Positions 49,652-61,401 of a stretch of DNA of 64,000 bases are shown here, in pieces. Numbering within the stretch: position 1 is the first letter of the stretch; each line of letters begins with the position of its first letter. The notes under the pieces were generated by a model. It was not told the DNA's origin. It saw only the letters and a list, made by a program, of their open reading frames with translations, and did not search any database. Origin of the DNA: Callipepla californica brunnescens (taxonomy: Eukaryota; Chordata; Aves; Galliformes; Odontophoridae); the NCBI GenBank assembly GCA_023055505.1, contig JALIRH010000006.1:26447105-26511104 (forward strand), written 5' to 3'. Position numbers and translations under genes: made by a program.

Positions 49652-49701
49652 TACTACTACTGCTACTAATGATGATGATGATGATGATAATAGTAATAAT
49701 A
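49608..49701. repeat. Compound trinucleotide repeat (ACT)n(GAT)n(AAT)n
   Basis: About 20 ACT units with two interruptions, then about 7 GAT units, then AAT/TAG units ending near 49701. It lies about 1.2 kb upstream of the TWIST1 promoter. Confidence 0.95.
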
Positions 49702-50237
49702 AAACAGAGAAAAAGTGAAGGCTTCTTGCTCGACAAGAAAAGAGCCATTTGTTCCCACTGCCTGAGGGCTCTTTCCCCTCTGGGCAAAGGCCTCTCCCCG
49801 TCCCAGGCTCTTCGAGGAACCAGGACCCAGAGACAGTCTCTGCTGAGGGCACAGTATGGCCAAGCTCTGTGCATCTCGGCCTGGCCCTGCTGCAGGAGCT
49901 GCATCCTGCTGCCCCTCCAGGAGAGCTTGCCTCCATCAGAGTTCCAGACAGCAGAGAGATTAAGAAATGGCCAATCCTAGCCCTTCCCTATAGGGAAATA
50001 GTCAGGAACAGGATGGCAAGCAACAGGAGGACCTACCAGATGAAGGAAGACACATAGACCAGTGTTGACTGGGCATGACTTGCTCTCTGTTCACTTGCCC
50101 CTGCTGCGGGACCAGCAGGCCTCAGCCAGTGCCTCAGCATCATGGTCTGTGCAGCAAATGTCAAGGTCCTTTGTGCTGGCAGCACCTGCAGCCCCAAGGT
50201 AAGGGCTGCCTCCTTTCACCTTTCCATCATTCATAAT

Positions 50238-50400
50238 CCTTCCTTCCTTCCTTCCTTCCTTCCTTCCTTCCTTCCTTCCTTCCTTCCTTCCTTCCTTCCT
50301 TCCTTCCTTCCTTCCTTCCTTCCTTCCTTCCTTCCTTCCTGCCTTCCTGCCTTCCTGCCTTCCTGCCTTCCTGCCTTCCTGCCTTCCTGCCTTCCTGCCT

Positions 50401-50432
<32 letters not shown>
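50238..50432. repeat. (CCTT)n-(CCTTCCTG)n-(CCTG)n polypyrimidine-rich array
   Basis: Three homogeneous zones: CCTT, ~25 units (50238-50340); the octamer CCTTCCTG, ~8 units (to about 50405); and CCTG, ~7 units (to about 50431). The order shows how a T-to-G change spread from one to every unit. Confidence 0.96.
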
Positions 50433-51829
50433 TCCTCCTCGAACTGCAGCAAAAGCAAGCAGCAATAGTTGGAAGAATCCACACGGCGCTGCATGGGACC
50501 TGCACACTGCTGCATAAGTGATTGCTGCAACAGTCTGCATAATTTTGTTCTAGGTTCTTGTTTTATCTTAGGCTCACCCGACGTGCTGTGAAGTGAAGGA
50601 AACTGAGCCCATGCTTCAAACTGTGCTGAGTTCAGGCTGTCTGCTTTCTAGGCTGCCAGCAGGAGCACACCTGGATCCTCCAAAAGCCACTAAGGCAGCC
50701 CTGCAGGCTGCCCTGCAACAGAGTGAAGGATGCCAGTCCTGCTCTCTCCTGTGTGGAGGCATGGTGTGGGTGGGCACTCATCTGTCTCCTCGGCAGCTCT
50801 CAGTCCTTCTTCACTCTTTGGAGACAGCAAACAAAGCTGCAAGCAACCCCAGAGACTTTCCAGGGCCTTTTAGGTCTACACATGTCCATTTGTAGGGAGT
50901 TCCTGTGTCTTAGCCTCAGAAGATGTGTGTAGTGTCTAGTCCTTCATAGAGTGCTATCAGGACAGAAGAAAATCTGGTATACTGATATTAGTACAGCACA
51001 GCTGTAATGATCACCCTGATTACAGCTGGGGGTATAAACACAAAGCTACATAAGTGCCAGGCTCCCAGGAAGATGAGCTGAGGGATAACCTCAGCAGAGT
51101 GACATAATGAACAGGCCTTTGACTCTCATTGAGGTCTCAGTCACGTATCTCTGGAAGCAAAATCCATGTGAGTGATTGTGGGAAGGCACTTGGATGAGTT
51201 TCCCCTACCAGTATCTCAGTCCCTGTGTGGATCATTGGCTGCTGGGACATCCTTATGTTGGAACATGCAAGCCTCACTGCAGACATCAAGCCTCCCTGCT
51301 TTCAAGGGGAATGGGCTGCATTGTGGTTCTTTCTTTCAAGTTGGAGAATGAATGGAAGCTCTCATTTCATCTGCCTGTTTGTAAGTCAGCGGTAATGTTT
51401 AAGAACTTATGTGAACTATGCTAAAGAGCTATGCATGGTGGTTACACGTACAACATTGCCCATCAACGTGTTATTCTATACATACACAAATTACAGCCGA
51501 GTTGCAGTAGGCTGCTCACTGTTACCCATATGGCACACACACACGCTGTAATTTAGCTCAGAAAGGCTGTGCGTGGTGGTAATGTACTGAGCTCTCTCAC
51601 TGGTGAGGATTTCTTTGGTTACTCAGCAATGCAATCATGACATTACGTGCATGGCCAGAGACAGTCTGCCTAGCAGAAGACGCGCACTTCCAGATGTAAC
51701 TTTCAGGTGAAAATCAAAGGCGGCTGAAGTCGGTTGAAGTTTCCCCGCTAATTTCTATGGGCTGGGATTTTAACTCCTACAAATGCTCGGTGACAGCCTC
51801 CTCTCTCGTTTTCCTCTCTTCCCGCTGAC

Positions 51830-52110
51830 TGCAGCCCGCTGAGAGCCGCCGGACCCGGGGTCGGGAAGCCCAGGCGGGCTGTGCTGCCGGCGGCCGCGGG
51901 AGGGCACGATTCCCCTCCGGGCCGCTCCGGGGCAGCGCTCGGGGCCGCGGCTGCTCCAGCGGAGCTCCACCGCGGGGAGATGCTGCCCTCCCGCTCGGGG
52001 CTGGTTGGACACAGATTGCAGAGATGCCGCTTCAGGTAACCCCGAGTGCTCGCTTCTCTCACTCACAGCGGGGTTGGGAGCCTGAACGCGGAGCCCCGCG
52101 GACACACGGA
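51830..52110. other. CpG island upstream of TWIST1
   Basis: About 280 bp of dense CpG, 3.4 kb upstream of the TWIST1 promoter. It ends next to a plus-strand CTTCAG|GTAACC splice-donor motif (exon edge 52035). There is no recognised gene. A divergent non-coding RNA promoter is possible. Confidence 0.5.
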
Positions 52111-52202
52111 CGCTTCTCGCAGGTGTAAGCTTCGTAAGAACGAAGAGAAGATAACTCGGGAATCATTCCGTGAAACAGTTTCATCTCCAAAATGACTGCA
52201 GT

Positions 52203-52270
52203 GTTTTTTTTTTTTTTTGTTGTTGCTGCTGTTTTTTTTTTTTTTTTTAATTTTCTTTTTTTTTTCTTTC
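52203..52270. repeat. T-rich simple sequence
   Basis: Three poly-T runs interrupted by GTTGTTGCTGCTG and AATTTTC. Low complexity, in places where assembly length is unreliable. Confidence 0.9.
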
Positions 52271-55200
52271 TTAAGACATTTCTTGTTAGCACGACCTCGC
52301 AGATGCGATGTAGTCGTTCAGTGAAAAGTGAAATCCTACCGGATAGGAGCCGTTGGATTACCTTCCCTGCATAGCAGCCCCGATCTGGCAGCCCCCGCAG
52401 CCGCCCCGGCCCTGCACCCCTTTGTGGCCTCATCAGGGAGACAGCATCATCATACAGGAGACAGTCTATCTATCTATCACATATTTTATTTATGTAATAA
52501 TTTATTCAGCTCCAGAAATAATACATGGCAGTGGAAGATGCGCCTAGAGGTGAGTGTGAGCACCTCGGTGGAAGCTTGAAGGGTAACCTCTCCTGCACCA
52601 CAGAGGAGACCTGGCCTTCCCATCAAAGATCAACAGATCTAACGCTGTGGTGGAGCTCTGCACCTAATTATGGCTCTGGGTCTTGTTTATGTGGTTTCAT
52701 GTCTAAATCTGAAAAGACTGCTTAGTAAAACAAGCTTATCTACACTCCGGGGGATAATAGTTATTTATATTAATAATGGAGTTTATTTGTTATTTCAGCT
52801 CCTTTGATTTTTTTAAGTTGTCTTGTTTTTCCATCTCTCCCATCTTTCCTGAACTCTGTAAATCTTTCTCTATTTTTTTTTCCTATTCTTCCTGCTCCCA
52901 CACATCACTCAAATCTGTATCTTCAATCTTTTAGTACATTTGACCCATGGAAGCTCCATAACACAAACTCTGTTTTTCCATCCAGGCTAAGGGACAACTT
53001 ACCCTGGGCACTGGTGATGGATGGACAAGGCATTTCAATAAGAATCCTTCCTAAGGGTGAGCTCAAACTCTTTTTGTAGCTCATGCAATTCAAAACAAAA
53101 TCTTAGAGGCAGAATTTCAGCATTAAAGCAAGCTCTTCCACTGTTAGTCCTGTATGCATCCTGGGGAAGGATTCCCTGTACTCCGTATTTAGTGTGGAGT
53201 GCTTTAGAATTACAGTTGCTTTTGGAATCTCAGGGAAGAAAATGAAAAAAAGGGTCATGTGAGAAACTACTGTGACTCAGAAGACCCCACAGGAATTCAT
53301 CAGACTGTGACAGGCTCCCCCTTACCTCTGAAACAAACAGCAAGGCCTGGTGTGACACAAGGAATGGGCTTGTAAGCTCATCCTAACATACACATCTGCT
53401 CTTCTGGGCAAATGGAAATTATTTTTTTTTTGATTGATAGTCTGATTGAACACCAGATCTGGAAGCTGGAACCCATCCACCTCCTCCTCCTCCTCTCTCT
53501 CTGAGACCACACAGGACTGAGTGTAATTGTATGGCAGAGGAGATCCTGGATGGAAATGCTCACAGAAGTGTGCATCCATCTAATTATTCTAGGTTCTAAG
53601 GGCATCTAGCTAGAACTTGAGGGATTTCTGAGAAAACAGAGGTTTATTTTCTTTTCTGCCAAGTATCTTCTTTCTAAGAAGGCAACTAGGGTGGAATCAA
53701 AATTTCTTTCTTTCTTTCTAAGAGGAAATGTTTTATTTATTTTATGCTATGAGCTATCTGCTATGAAACCTAAAGATCTACTGCACAACTTAAACATCAT
53801 TTACAGCCCCAATCTCATTTGCCTGTTTCTACAAAACAGGGCAATGATTTGTCAGGGTGCCTTACTTCCTATCTGTTCTTAGGTCCATTGTTTTTAATTA
53901 CTAACCAAATCATAATAATTCACACAAAGAAGATACTCTAGATAATAAATGTTGGTTAACAAACTTATAGGGAGAATTACCAGGAATGTTAGTGGTTTAT
54001 TAATATATTAGTGGAAATTAGTGTGTACACACTGTTCACGTGTATGCATTCATGTGTCAGTATGTATTCTGACCACAAGAAAAGCATCTGGATTTGTATA
54101 TTTGCTGTATTGTAAAATACCATGCTGCTTCTTCTTCTGCTTCTTCCCTGAAGAGTATCTGTAGCAAACATGTTCTCATGCCAAAGAACACTATCTGACC
54201 TTGCAGCACTAAAAATAGTTAACCTCACAAGCAAAGAAATATTAGTTTCTCCTTTTAGAATATTTATGCTTGCATTCATTAAGGACTTATTCCAAAACTC
54301 TTTGATGTCAAAGGGAGTGATTCAGTGGACTTCAGATCAAGCCCTAAAATGGGTCAATTAAATTTTAAATAAAATAAAAGTGAAAACAGGTCCAGACTGA
54401 GAGCATCATTGAAGAAAAAAGAGAGACAGTCTGCATATGGAGTGAAAGGTCCATCATTTTTCTTCAATATTCAACTGATTTTTTTTTTCATAATAATAGT
54501 ATTTTTCTTGAAAATTACAAACTTTTTTCAGTCTTCTGAGCATACCTATTTTGCAGTGTGGCAAAAATGTTTTTAAAGTATATTGACTTCATAAGTGCAA
54601 AGATTTTTTATCTCAGCGATATGTACCAGACCCTAAACAGTAAGATTTTCAAAGTCAGAGCAAAAACTTCATTCCAAAATATTATTCTAACTCTAAATTG
54701 CATTCAGGTTTAGGTCTCAATTCATTTTGAATCAATTATTCATGAAATTATCTAATATTCAATATAATATTATTTTTTACTGTGACACACTTTGACAGGC
54801 TAATGCAGCTCTTGGTGACAGCAGATGTGATAAATTTAAGGAGAGATGATATGCAAGGAACATAGCAAGGGCTTTATTAATTATAAGTGGCATTTAAAAC
54901 TTCAGCTGGTAATCTTTTTCTCTACAATACATAGTTTTAAGCAGCATACTCTCAAAAAAAGGAAGAAAACAACATAAAAATAAACACAGCCTCACAGTAT
55001 TTACTGCACTGCTTCCCTTTAGTCGTTACATTCAGTGTTTGGGTAGTCAGAATGATGTAAGATTCCAGGAATTTTTTGCTGAGTGGAGATTATTTAATGC
55101 ACGACGGTAAAATGGTCGTTATTCCTTTCAAAGAGATAGAAGTTTGATCAATTGTATTGCAATGGCTTACAGCCATATGCTATCTGCTGTGACACTCATG

Positions 55201-55715
55201 ATCTATTTTGGTTATCCCCAAAAGGCCTTCTACCTAGCTATTATCAGCCAAGATGTTAAACTTCAGGTCAGTGGAAATCCGTTAGCATCTTGGAAAGACG
55301 TGCGATGTCGTCTTCTGGCCAGATTCCATTGTGGGTAACTACAACTTTATCTATATTCAACGTAAGTAATTGAGTGGCTGTGGTAAGGCATACTGTCAGT
55401 TGGCTCAATTTCAATCAACCACGATAATTCTTTGCAGTTTCATCTTGCTGTACAAAATGAAACAGCTGCCACATTCTTCTTCACAAAGATGCATCCCAGG
55501 ATGGGTTGTCTCTTTTGAGAGGACAACATAGCCTCCAATTTGGGAGGTAAAGTTTAGCAACACCAAATCCTTCCATCTGTGGTTTCATGTTGTTAGTTCA
55601 TTGCTGGAATTAATGGACTGGTATAGATGTCAAACTATCTGATTTGTTAGTGTAGCTGGCAGGTTAACAGTCTAAATCTTCCCAAATCCACACACTGCAG
55701 GCAGTAATTTTCATA
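52271..55715. other. Intergenic region, no gene recognised
   Basis: About 3.4 kb of mostly AT-rich unique sequence with only short open frames. It contains a degenerate copy of the palindromic repeat at 54.3 kb. Confidence 0.65.
54294..54346. repeat. Palindromic dispersed repeat, degenerate copy 3
   Basis: The sequence AAAACTCTTTGATGTCAAAG, then GGGAGTGATTCAGTGGACTT and CAGATCAAGCCC, follows the same order of words as the elements at 5.85 and 18.68 kb, with more decay and a partly lost arm. Confidence 0.35.
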
Positions 55716-56075
55716 GAAAGGGAAGGGAAGGGAAGGGAAGGGAAGGGAAGGGAAGGGAAGGGAAGGGAAGGGAAGGGAAGGGAAGGGAAGGGAAGGGAAG
55801 GGAAGGGAAGGGAAGGGAAGGGAAGGGAAGGGAAGGGAAGGGAAGGGAAGGGAAGGGAAGGGAAGGGAAGGGAAGGGAAGAGAAGGGAAGGGAAGGGAAG
55901 GGAAGAAAAAAGAAAAGAAAAGAAAAGAAAAGAAAAGAAAAGAAAAGAAAAGAAAAGAAAAGAAAAGAAAAGAAAAGAAAAGAAAAGAAAAGAAAAGAAA
56001 AGAAAAGAAAAGAAAAGAAAAGAAAAGAAAAGAAAAGAAAAGAAAAGAAAAGAAAAGAAGAAAAGAAAAAGAAAG
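55716..56075. repeat. Compound (AAGGG)n-(AAAAG)n polypurine array
   Basis: About 37 GGGAA units (55716-55905, one interruption) join directly to about 30 GAAAA units (55906-56060) with a slightly irregular end. All purine on the plus strand. Phenylalanine/serine/leucine/proline-rich open frames on the minus strand are repeat artefacts. Confidence 0.97.
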
Positions 56076-59000
56076 GAAATCCATGTTTAAAGATTAGATG
56101 CACCACTGGGAAATTAAGTTCCTATTGCTAAATCAGATGCATAGTGAAAGGAGGAGGTATTTAATAAATGCTCACATTAAGAGTAAGGGGCCAAGCCAAA
56201 GGCACATAGATAGTGGGAAAGAAGCTGATACAGTCAGCTACCACTGCAAAAACAGCTCTTCCTGTTTGCAATGACAAAAATGTCAAAAGAGAACCATACT
56301 GCCATGAAGAGATACAAGATATGTTTTCATTCTTTGTAGTTATTGAATATCTTGTATTTATTCATACATACCCCTCCTAAACTGTTCAGTGATGGGAGGA
56401 AAGCAAACAAACAAACAAAACTCAATTTCCATCTCTCCTTACTTTCCAGAAGTTGGCAAAATATTATACAACATAAAATCATTATTAAACTTTGCTTAAG
56501 AACATTTTAAAACAGTATGTGAAATCCGCAGCAGATTAGATGCTACTATAAGGGCACCAAAATCAAAGTAGAAGAATTAGTGGCCCACCAGTAACACCCA
56601 TGGCATGTCAGGTGGCACACAACACAACAACACTCCATCAGCAATACACATGCAGAACAGCAGTGCCATTCAGATAGCAGTAACATTATGCATAGAGTGG
56701 GAAGAAACCACAGCAAATACAGCTTGAATTTTCCCTAGATTTTGTCTGACCAGGAAATCTCTATGGTGCTGCCAGCAGTTCCACCTCTGCAAGGCAAGTA
56801 TTACCACTCTCCATGAAGACTTCCTGTCATTTGAAAATGTGTCATTGAATGCTCTCACCAGAAGAAAAACGTCGGGCAGAAAGCCTATTCTTTTCTCCCC
56901 CAAGGTCATTCTGCATCTTTGGGGTTATACTGAGTGTTTGTGTGGTGCAGAAGAATTTCAGGAACCCTCCCAATAAATAATGCTAATGATCCGTAGCTTC
57001 AGGAGAACTATGATTTGAAAGGGGAAGTCAGGTTGAAAGACATACCATTATAATGTTTCATGTTCTGCACCATTCTCAGATATGTGGTATGTCTTCTCAG
57101 CTTGGAGACAAAGACCCCTGACCCTATCCTCCAAAATCCTCTCCAGACAAAGACTTGGCTTACGTACTTCATTCATAAAAGGATTTGAACAGTGTGACAC
57201 TGAAAATTCATGCTTTTACTATTTCCAGAGAATATCAGAAATTTATATTTGGGGAAAAATGTACTCATGTATTTAAAATATGACAAATGCCATATGCTCA
57301 CATTGTGGCTTTGGCAGCACTCATTTCTCTCCATGGGCAGAGTTTGTGCTGTTAACATCACAAAAGTCTCAGACTGTAATGTGGTTCATCCTGTAGGTAT
57401 GGCATTTATGATTTGAGAGGGGATGCTATAATCTTTCAGTTCCTGGATGTGTGGAAAATATAACTGTGAGAATTGACTTAAGCTATTGTGAACCCAAGTA
57501 CGTTTGACAGAGTAAAGTAATGGACATCTATGTGTCTCCAAATTTATTATCTTGATGCTGGTAAAGGTGTTTTCAGCAACTCAAACTCAAACTGTCTATT
57601 CTACCTTACCAGGGCTTGGTTTCCTATTTCAAGCACAGTTGTCAGTGCTTTGGTGAAAGCTCCATTTGCTCATGATTAAAATTTGGGTTCTGTATGTCAA
57701 GGAGGTGGTACCTGATGAGAATGTAAACTATTAATTTAATCATATTTGGCAACATTCAAGATATCTGCAAAGAGAAGTTAATCTGGCTCAGATGTAGTAT
57801 GAAATGAATTCCACGCGTTTTCAAAGAAGGCAGGGTGAGATCTGAGATAGCGTTTTGTTTCACAGTCTCTCAATCACCTTTTTATTTTATTTATTTTTTT
57901 ACTTAGTCCATGAATATTCTTCATCATCCTATAACCCTTCTTGCATGTGGTAGTTTTGCAGAACTATTTGGATCAAGGATGTATCAGAGTTACTGCAGTT
58001 TTCTGTCATATCATTAAAATATTATTGAAAGATCTTTCTTTATATTCACTGAATTCTCTTTTATTTTTGCTTTATATGTGATACTAAGAACAAAAATGTG
58101 ACCTACTTAAAATTGTAAGCCCTCTTGAATGTCCCAGATTATATTCCTGAGTCCTAAATCTCTGATGCAGCACAAAGTTATTTAAGAATAATTCTTAAAT
58201 TATTTCTGTACTCCAAATATTTCCGGCCAACTCAATGACTTAGTTATGTACACTATTCTAAAAGACTTCGTAGGAACTTAGATGGCCAAGATCAGGTCCA
58301 AGAGCACCTAGAAACATCTGAAACAATTCAGTATTTGGATAATTACATACATTTGTGGCCAGCCCACATTTCTCTTTGGAAAGTGTTTCCCCTGCATGGT
58401 TGCAGACAACAGATGGATCACATGATCTTTGAATTTGGAAAGATGGCATAATTCTGGCTGTCAGTTTAATGAAGGACGCTGATTTCAGACCCTTGTTATG
58501 AAAATATGCAACAACTCAAAATGAACTCAACGGCAGAATGTGATCACTGGCGCCAGCTTTCATAAAGAACGCAGCACACTTGCAACTTGAAATCTGATGT
58601 ACTGTGGCTGGATTTAGCTCTACCGGGTTTTGCATTCATTTTTCAAATGAATGCATTTTGAGGGAGACATTTTTTGTGTTTCAAGGGCTCCCTATTCATG
58701 GGTAGAAGGAAGAGTAGAGCAGAGGAAAAGTGGAAGATGTACATGAAGGCCTACAAACCTTGGAGTCTGGTGAAGATGTCGAGGCTTTATTGGGTATTTC
58801 CCTACAGTTGTAAAAGTTTATTTGCATCTTCTGTGTCAAAAATTTATAATTCTAATCATGCTTTATATTTATTAAAGTTGAGAGGTTTTTGCAACTGTCA
58901 TTTTCTCTAGATTGAGATTCACTGCCTCTTCCTACTTTGTCCAGTGACACTTCTACACCCAGATATGCAAGCTTGGGAAGAAATCTCAGGATACTCTAAA

Positions 59001-61335
59001 ATGCACTACAGATTTCTAGAAATCTGGATGTGTTCAGTAGGGGAATCACAATCACTACTCCTAGATGAATAGAACAGGGTTACCATAGCTGCAGATCTTC
59101 ATTTCACCATCAGAGATCAAAACAATGGCAGCGGCTACAGTTCACAACTTCTAATATCCTTAGTTTCAGCAGCAATCTGTGATAAAAACAGAACCTTGTT
59201 GCGTCTCATCTTGATCATACAAAAAACAAATGACCCCACATAGCTGGTTGTTTTGCAAACCTTTCTTTAACCAATCCACATCAGAAAGATCATCTATCTC
59301 GCAGGAATGCGAGATGTTCAAGCACCACATTTGATGTGGAATAGACATTACTGTATCTTTTTTGATATATTCACCACTCTTTCTTCTGATAACAGCATTT
59401 CAATGGTGAGAATTCGTTAGAAATATTGAAGAATTTATATTACGTAAACAATACTAGGAAAAAAAAAAAAAAGAAACACCGACATCTGAATTAAATTCAA
59501 AACTCCTTGGTGTGGAAGGAGTTGCAGTGAGGCCCAGCTATGGCACTGAAGGCCTTGTAAGCAGTAAGCTACACTGTAATGCATACAGAGATTTGATTAC
59601 ACTGTAGTACTTACAAGTGTGGATTCATGTGGAAACTTACACTGCACCAATCAAAAGTAATGATTATAGAATAGCTCCCTTGCTTTGTATTCTTTGAAGG
59701 AACAGGAATTTCAAGTGTGTAAGGACCATGAAACTGGTTGATTCATGCATGGAATGGTGGGTGTAAAACATTTTAGAGAACTATTATTTGGTGCTTACCA
59801 GATCAAAAGTTCCTCCTGATTCTGGGATATAGAAGGTAAAAAGTTGAATCTGAATTAAATGAAGATAAATCCTTAAATAATACTTGAGCTGCAACTGTTA
59901 AATGGCTAGATTTTTGGGGCAATTGCAGTTGAGTACCTTCTTTCATTTATTCTTGTTTTTCTACTCTGATGAATATTCATTTCAATGTCTGAAACAAGCT
60001 TGCTTTTTCAGAATAAACTTAAGAGAAAACATTCTGAATCAATTTTATTTATTTATTTATTTTTAGAATAGGCAATAAATTTTATTGTAACACAGAAAGA
60101 TTTTAATTGATATACCTATCTGTCTTTATTAGCTGTTCTGTTCTATGCGTAGTAGGAGAAGCATGGCTGTGGTTGTTGCAGATTGATAGCATTCCAGCCC
60201 AGTAAAAACAAATGTTTTATGAACGCAGGGTTTCAGAATGCACAGAAGTTACATTTTAAGCATTAGTATCTCAGCTATTTTTAATTAAGAGGAAATCCAA
60301 AGGGTTCAAATTCATTGGAAAGACCAAAGGAGTTGCACAGAAAAACTCTTTGAGAAGAACCACTGATCTGAAGAAGAACAAAAATAAATCGAAAAAGAAG
60401 TGTTGGAATAAGGCTTCACTTATCAAGTTTCATTCTGCAGGGAATTTTTATAGCTGAGTTAGAAACCCTCCACACTTGAGTGTTTATAATGGAAACGCTG
60501 ACCAATGCGATAATAAACACCAATCATGGGGCTGTAGTAGCTGGTCAGAATGTGAATGCAGGAGTTTGCGGTGCTATCATAATATTTTGTTCTGTTTCCA
60601 GCATTAATTTGCTTAAAACTCCTTTCAGGTTGAGCAGATGTAAAGCAAGCTCAGCCTGACTATAGATTGTAAAATCATTTGATTATTTATACTTCTCTTA
60701 GAAAGCTTGGAAATGTCTCTCAAACGTGATTTCATTTAGACTTATTCTTTGGTTTATATGTCTGAATGCTAATCGTAACCAGATAGCTGCAAGGGAATGC
60801 AACTATCTACCAAAAGGCAGCCCTCGTCAGGCAAAAAGAATATAAACAAACCCAGCTCAGAAGAGTATCTAAAAAAGGGCTATGATCAAACTGCTTTGGG
60901 GCTTAAAAAAACCCATTATTATCTTTTCACAGAAGTAATTTACACTGTCAGTTTTTGTTCTTGATGCAGCGATAATGGCACGGTGCTTCGGGAGCCCAAG
61001 GACTGCAATTGGCCCCAGTGTTGGTGGCAGTGGTGTTTCTGAGCAAGGGGAAGTCCTGGAAATACACTGAATGAAATCCTACCCTTATTTAAATCAGCAG
61101 CAGCTCTGCACTCACTACATTATGGCCAGTATTCCGCTTGCTTCACAAGCCTGACACACTATTTTTTACCCTGTGATTCCACAGTCTACAAGACATCTAC
61201 TTTGGAGTACGATGACTGTTGAGAGAATGGACCCCACAGCCCTGTTTTTTCAGCAAGGTGGGATTGAGTTCTAGCAAGAAGGCTTTCTGCAGTGTTTTCA
61301 GAATGCGTTTAAATTCTCAGCAAAATGAGCTTCCG
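56076..61335. other. TWIST1-FERD3L intergenic region, no gene recognised
   Basis: About 5.3 kb of AT-rich unique sequence. Some parts (for example 60.45-60.62 kb, with GTTTATAATGG, AATAAACACCAATCATGG and GCATTAATTTGC) look like homeodomain/FOX-site-rich non-coding elements, but this is impressionistic. Confidence 0.6.
58631..58655. repeat. Perfect inverted repeat, 11-bp arms
   Basis: TGCATTCATTT (58631-58641) and AAATGAATGCA (58645-58655) around a TTC spacer. It could form a hairpin, or serve as a double site for a POU or other homeodomain protein. Confidence 0.85.
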
Positions 61336-61401
61336 GGACTGAAGGCTGGTCTAGATTATCTCAATGGTCTTTTCCAAACTAAATGATTCTACAATTCTAT
61401 G
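61336..61401 (+). mobile_element. CR1 LINE 3' end, short
   Basis: GGTCTAGATTATCTCAATGG, CTTTTCCAAACTAAATGATT and a terminal ATTCTACAATTCTATGATT repeat mark a strongly truncated, diverged CR1 tail. Confidence 0.85.

Larger units (their letters stand above)
48526..51829. other. Upstream TWIST1 flank, no gene recognised
   Basis: GC-rich for the first ~500 bp, then of ordinary composition. It contains a trinucleotide compound repeat (49.6 kb) and a CCTT/CCTG array (50.24 kb). The open frames through these are repeat artefacts. Confidence 0.65.

Noticed and set aside
49364..49980. Open frames of 136-190 codons on both strands
   Set aside because: They depend on the ACT/GAT trinucleotide array, which encodes Leu, Met, Ser or Val runs.
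50091..50540. 149-codon minus-strand and 108-codon plus-strand frames
   Set aside because: Translations of the CCTT/CCTG array.
55647..56106. 145- and 131-codon minus-strand frames
   Set aside because: Translations of the AAGGG/AAAAG array.
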